64,000 bases of DNA from Primulina eburnea. Taxonomy: Eukaryota; Streptophyta; Magnoliopsida; Lamiales; Gesneriaceae. Position 1 is the first letter of the stretch. Each line of letters starts with the position of its first letter. The stretch is from the NCBI RefSeq assembly GCF_022965805.1, contig NC_133101.1, positions 50,858,342 through 50,922,341 of the forward strand, read 5' to 3'. Below are positions 59,601 to 64,000 of this stretch, piece after piece. A program made the position numbers and the translations under genes. The notes under the pieces are model-generated. The model worked only from the letters and a program-made list of their open reading frames with translations. It had not been told where the DNA came from and made no database searches.

Positions 59601-62600
59601 AAAGAAGTCCTTTGTAAGATCCACGGCCCGGAGAAGCTTCTTGTATCTATTAATCAACACAAAAGAGAAGGCAGAGACAAAATGCAAATAAATAGAAGTC
59701 CATTATATTGACCAAAAATTAAACTTAAATTCATTGCAGATTAAGTACCTAACAAAAAAGTAATATGCCCTGCTTAACCTCTGTAATACCTTTTTGTGTA
59801 TCATGATAATACCTTGTTTTGTACAACATGGCAAATTAACATCACAACACATCATCATGTGCCCCTGCACTGTTACTGGGGGGAAAAGACTTGCAATGGT
59901 GCAACGAATATTGAACTATCGAAGGCTAACAAAATATTTATTTGAAGCATTCTCTGCTGTTTGAGCTCAAATAACAAAAAGTAAATATTCTAGTATGTAC
60001 ATAAATTAATTAATTTCACATGATCGGCATTGCGCTGAGCGATGCCTAGCAAACAATCAGAAACCACCACCAGCGTATTACTGGTCTAAAAATGCTAAAC
60101 CATAGACTAACGAGACAAAATTAGAGAGAAACCTACATTAAGACATTAATCTACGCACCCCAAATGAGCATGCTTAATTTACAGTACAGTACTCTCCTAA
60201 TATCATCACTTTACATTTACATGCAAAATCAGCAAAAACCTGTTCTCATTCCTAGAATAAGCCATATTTGATAGAACCGTAGCATTGGGGATAGGAATCA
60301 TCTCGCTCTTGGCAATGGCATATACTGCATGACCACATATGGTGCCAATCTTCTTTCTTTTAGTGATAAGCAGCATGTAATAAGGTCCCAGAAATTTTAT
60401 GAAACCTAAAACCACAGGAAAGCCATTAGTAAGTATCTGGGACAGAGATGGAGAGGAAAAGTTGCTTCTCGAGCTCAAACACATACAAATTTTAGGGTAC
60501 GGAATCCTGAGAATATAACATACCGACAATTCCATAACAGGTGGTGACAAATTTAAGTCCACCAGTAGACATGTTTCCTTCATGTATTCTTCTCAGGAGG
60601 TCATAGCAATCACATTCTGAATACGTTGTTGAATCTTCAATGATGATCAGCTCAGTCTGTTCTAATCTGTTGATCTTTAAGACTTTCCAACAGATTCTGT
60701 TTTTGTCCCGTCCAACCATATAAAAGTTCTAAATTGAAACGAACATAAATAGTCTCAGCATATTAGAATGAAAATTTAACAAGTGACAACTTCTGACTAC
60801 TTCCTATGTAAAGGAGAAACAAGAGAAGATGTTGTAAGACAGAACTAATTCAACACACGTGTAAGTTTGAAATGGGAGAAACAAAGCCATATGAAGCTAC
60901 CATACATATACAATGACAAAAAAAAAAAAAAAGCAATCCCACTCTAGTTGCAAATACCGAATAGATAAAATAAAAAGGGGTTCGTTAGGTTCATAACAGC
61001 CATTTCAACGGCACAGAAATGTCGAGTTAAAAATCCCAAATTTAGAAATGTTCAGCAATATAATTACAAATTTAAAACAAAAATCAAACTGCAAACATAT
61101 AAAGATATTGGAATCAGCATTACTCTTATTGTACGAAAACTAGAAACCATCATAATAATTAACTGGGCCCTGTATGAAAATAAATGTCAGGCATACAACC
61201 CTAGACTTCACCTTCCTTTCTAACATTCAAATGAGCGCTTTCCTTTTGTTTTCCTTTTGTTTTCATCCTTGCCAAATAAACACAAGATACAACTGCCCAT
61301 AGTAGCTTCGTCAATTTTTCCTCACAAGATCAATTCCTTTTTATTATATTACGATATATATCAATTTCGCATAACCTTGTGGTGTCACCACGTTTAGTGT
61401 TGATGGTTCACAAAATTTTGATTATAATAATTTGGTTCAAGCTTCCTGATCATGTAATTGTTCTTTCCTCTCTCCATTTGTTTTCTCATCCATGGTCTAG
61501 GCAACAGATTTCATACCTAAAAGGTCAAAATTACTGCCTACGATCCATGTGAGAAACACGAGATGCATTTACTTTCTGATACACCTTTCACTATTTTATT
61601 TGAGAAGTCCATATTTATTAATTTGGTGCCAAAAGTGGTCATAGGTGCAAACGAGAAATAACATCTTCCATCCTTACCAGCTTAAAGTAAATTAAATCAA
61701 AACAGAAATATATAGAGGAATCAGAAATAGGATTCCTCGTGAAGTTCTAGAAAAGTGAAGCATGTACACAGTTATCGGATCATGGAAAATTAAGAGCTAA
61801 TACTTAAGACTTAAAATAATGTTGGACAGGTGTCCAGTACAATAAAAAGCCTGAAGTTTTTCAAGGTAACAGGCTTAAATAAACCAATTTTAACAAGGTT
61901 ATATTCACTTATTTCAATAAGAATGAATTATGGGCATGGCTAATTCTTCAATTCAAACACAAGCAAAGAGAACAACTTTGTACACATACTTATTTACATG
62001 TTAAAAGTACTGTTTTAAAGCTGTATCAGCTAATTGTAGGGAAACACTTCTATTTCCACTCACGCAATAATCATGCAACATGCATACACGTCCTCACGTA
62101 CCAAATTTTCATCTTTCTAGGGTTTCAATCATGGTTTGAGAATTTCACTGCCGCATATATACTTGCAGTTCCAGTTGTATCCCACCTCCAGCAATCGACA
62201 AGATTTCATGCTAGTAATTCTATATTTTCGTCTATAAGTTATCCAACTTTACTAAAACTCGTATAAAAAAATGGCTGGATGTCAAGTTAAGAGGCTTGAG
62301 CGATTGAGTTTGCTCCAAGCCACCAACATCCCAAATGGCTTTACACTATGTAATAATACCAATTAGCTTTTTAGAGAAATTTGGGCAAAGATCACCATAT
62401 TCCAGAAAATTTATCGCGAAAAATGCGAAACGAACATGATAAGGAAACCTCTGGATTTTTCTAAATCGCAGAAAAAAAGACTATCTATTTATAGCAATTA
62501 TCAAGATCTTCCAGGATCGAAATCTACTGTGATGATGGACAAGTTTTTCAAATTTTAGGTTTTACATGAAGCTAGCATTTGTTAGGGAATAATAGTAGCC

Positions 62601-62870
62601 ATAAGAGATTCAAGATCCAATTTTTGGTTGAATTTCAGTCTTCAATCACCGACCATTGAGCAACATCATACATGCTTCCTTACCAGGGAACAAAAAATCA
62701 TGCTTAAACAACAACACATCAACAAAGAAGCAAGATAAAACGTAATCCATGGGAGGCCAAGAGGAGATCAAAACAATTCAGTTACAAAATCATACCGACG
62801 ATGTCTCATAAAGCCTGAACTTCTGCAAATAGCCGCGGCTGCCAAGGTGCTGCTCATTCTCTAAAGCCAT
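53624..62870 (-). CDS. SAC: SAC-domain phosphoinositide phosphatase, SAC2-5 type, 16 exons
   Basis: Exons, in transcription order: 62796-62870, 60524-60728, 60240-60405, 59424-59646, 58926-59002, 58453-58640, 58278-58375, 58017-58150, 57831-57926, 56960-57338, 55933-56054, 55647-55760, 54761-54952, 54368-54544, 53879-53960, 53624-53716. These total 2421 nt, or 806 residues plus TGA, with phases agreeing at every junction. The start is [20 protein letters not shown] and the end [10 protein letters not shown]. The SAC catalytic motif [12 protein letters not shown] is in exon 10, with C480 and R486 of CX5R. Other SAC blocks are [50 protein letters not shown] and [10 protein letters not shown]. 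The length matches Arabidopsis SAC2-SAC5 (about 785-831 aa), tonoplast-associated enzymes that dephosphorylate PI(3,5)P2. SAC1 is longer, and SAC6-8 are shorter with C-terminal membrane segments. No break in the frame, so probably functional. Which paralogue it is remains open. Confidence 0.93.
54545..54760 (-). other. GC-AG intron in the SAC gene
   Basis: Intron 13 starts TTCCAG|GCAAGT and ends TTCATGCAG|G. The donor is GC instead of GT but otherwise matches the strong context typical of plant GC-AG introns. A GT donor that keeps the frame was not seen nearby. Confidence 0.78.
56960..57338 (-). other. SAC catalytic exon 10
   Basis: The largest exon, 379 nt. It starts in a poorly conserved acidic linker rich in D/E/N and C, then carries the CX5R catalytic loop and ends with [10 protein letters not shown], a conserved SAC block, at donor AATAAG|GTAAAC. 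The acceptor is TTTTTCAG|CC. Confidence 0.85.
60729..62795 (-). other. SAC intron 1, about 2.07 kb
   Basis: Between the 25-codon first exon (donor TCGTCG|GTATGA) and exon 2 (acceptor CAATTTAG|AAC). AT-rich with no recognisable gene or element. A long first intron may hold expression elements, but nothing specific can be named. Confidence 0.75.
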
Positions 62871-63310
62871 GCTTCCCGTCCCGAGCCTTGTGTGCCCGGG
62901 CTTCAATCAAGTAATCAGCGCATAAATTAACCAGAGTCAACTCTGCTTTACAAACCCTAGATTCCTCCAACAAAGCACACCATACAAACATTCATACATA
63001 CATATACATACATATATATTTAGACACCAGAGTCCACTCCTCATACGACTCAACAAGTTCAATGCATTGAAACTCCGATAATATAGCTAAATTAACTACA
63101 ATGAGGCTAGTCTCAAACAATCCAGGAAATAAACAGCAAAGAAAATCCAAAAAAAATTAAGAACAAAACAACAAAATAATCTTACACAACAACGACACTA
63201 ATTGAAGCAAATCGGAGAGAGAAACTCAGATGTTCTCAGGTGTAGATCGAGAGGACAATGGGAGAACCAGAGCTACTACGTTGACAGCCCCTGCCCAAAT
63301 TGTATGTAGC
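62871..63310 (-). promoter_or_regulatory. SAC 5' leader and proximal promoter
   Basis: Upstream of the ATG at 62870. A minimal upstream ORF (ATG CGC TGA) occupies 62915-62923 if this part is transcribed. TTGTGTAAGA near 63184 could be a 5'-UTR intron donor. The pyrimidine-rich minus-strand sequence around 63200-63280 suggests the leader or start region. Transcript start is not determinable from sequence alone. Confidence 0.45.
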
Positions 63311-63314
63311 ATCA

Positions 63315-63316
<2 letters not shown>

Positions 63317-63354
<38 letters not shown>

Positions 63355-63535
63355 TGAATAAAATATATTATGTATCAGTGTGTATCAGTGTGTGTGTGTG
63401 TGTGTCTATATATATACTATATGTATATATATATATATATATATAGTGTGAATAATAAATATATTATGTATCAGTGTGTGTGTGTGTCTATATATATATC
63501 TGTATATATATAGTGAGAATAAAATATATATGTAT
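63317..63535. repeat. Compound TA/TG microsatellite in about three units
   Basis: A unit of (TA)n-GTGTGAATAA-AATATATTATGTATCAG-(TG)n-TCTATATATA occurs twice nearly whole and once in part. It sits about 450-660 bp upstream of the SAC start codon. Frames across it are low-complexity artefacts. Confidence 0.88.
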
Positions 63536-64000
63536 ATAAAATTGCCTACAATGATTGGGGATTCGTTGTGTGTATTAAACCGAGTATTAAACAGCTGCTG
63601 CAAAGTCAAATTTTCAAATTGGAAAAATATAATAACCGTGGAGGAGTTTATTACGAGTTATTAGGCTCACCAATAAAAAAAACAACTAATAACTGCTTTG
63701 TTTGAAATCTCCATTTTTGGAATCAGATCGAGCCTGCCTGACTTAATCCATACTAGTTACTTTGCACACACGTTGCGTGTGTAACGCGTGTGTACAATCT
63801 TTTTTATCATTATCGATGGACTAAAGTGAAAATTGACAAATTATGGAGGGACTAAATTGATATTTGAATGATTGAAATAAAAATAAAAGTGGATGTTGAA
63901 ATAAAAAAACAAAAAAACAAAAGTGTAATATTACTATAACTGTAAGGGTAAAACTGGGAAAAAAAAGATGGTGTCCTCCTTGGTAGTTTTTATAAGGTGC
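63536..64000. other. Intergenic DNA upstream of SAC
   Basis: A short GC-richer palindromic patch, ACACACGTTGCGTGTGT (about 63765-63781), is followed by ACGCGTGTGT in otherwise AT-rich sequence, with a 'GGGACTAAATTG' phrase common in plant repeats. No gene seen. Confidence 0.5.

Noticed and set aside
62997..63016. CATA-type repeat in the SAC leader region as a promoter element
   Set aside because: Simple low-complexity sequence with no supporting motif.
1..64000. CRISPR arrays, bacterial operons, riboswitches, tRNA and rRNA genes
   Set aside because: The spaced direct repeats found are microsatellites or transposon arrays, and no tRNA B-box/cloverleaf or rRNA sequence was recognised. The tRNA-like matches are retrotransposon primer binding sites.

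Overview
This is plant nuclear DNA, most likely from a eudicot, possibly an asterid/lamiid. The grounds are a GT-AG intron-rich phosphoinositide phosphatase gene of plant type, long LTRs typical of the Tekay/Del chromovirus lineage, iMet-type primer binding sites, and plant hAT/CACTA remnants. I see no bacterial, organellar or RNA genes. The species call is a guess.

Layout. 1-4.4 kb is AT-rich intergenic DNA with foldback repeats (251-484), a probable solo LTR (1104-1937, near-matching 5-bp flanks) and a weak viral-promoter-like block near 3.77 kb. 4.4-37.3 kb is a nested cluster of Ty3/gypsy elements, mostly resolved through target-site duplications (TSDs). Old minus-strand element A has an LTR at 4400-7116 and pol pieces at 7117-7415 and 20498-21425. 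Its pol is split by a solo LTR (7416-20492, TSD CATTG). That solo LTR is itself split by the nearly complete plus-strand element Gypsy-1 (7428-18426, TSD TCTAT). Gypsy-2 (plus strand, 21426 to about 27092, 3' LTR lost) sits in A's integrase region. A truncated minus-strand element E (27093-27922 and 36539-37261) is split by D (27928-36533, minus strand, TSD TACGT), which has LTRs but almost no coding capacity. 37.3-50.3 kb holds LTR remnants, intergenic DNA and element C (40278-48078, minus strand, TSD CTATG). C has nearly identical 3.39-kb LTRs around only about 1 kb of non-coding interior and is the youngest insertion here. 50771-52814 is a hAT-type non-autonomous element (8-bp TSD CTTATTGG) carrying a CACTA-derived segment. 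53624-62870 (minus strand) is the one intact host gene, a 16-exon SAC-domain phosphatase whose exons I joined by hand into an uninterrupted 806-codon frame.

Main points of interest. Gypsy-1 appears to carry a 199-bp GT-AG intron between gag and protease: unspliced RNA stops just after Gag, and removal restores the Gag-Pol frame exactly. C and D have different LTRs but share related non-coding interiors, which suggests a non-autonomous family. A GAGTC(TAAA)GACTC stem-loop block recurs in all the longer LTR families except Gypsy-2's. Gypsy-2 contains an inverted copy of a nearby LTR fragment joined through microhomology, which looks like a template-switch repair scar.

Limits. Coordinates of LTR ends, TSDs and splice sites were read by eye. 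Lineage names rest on motif recognition, not on database searches.
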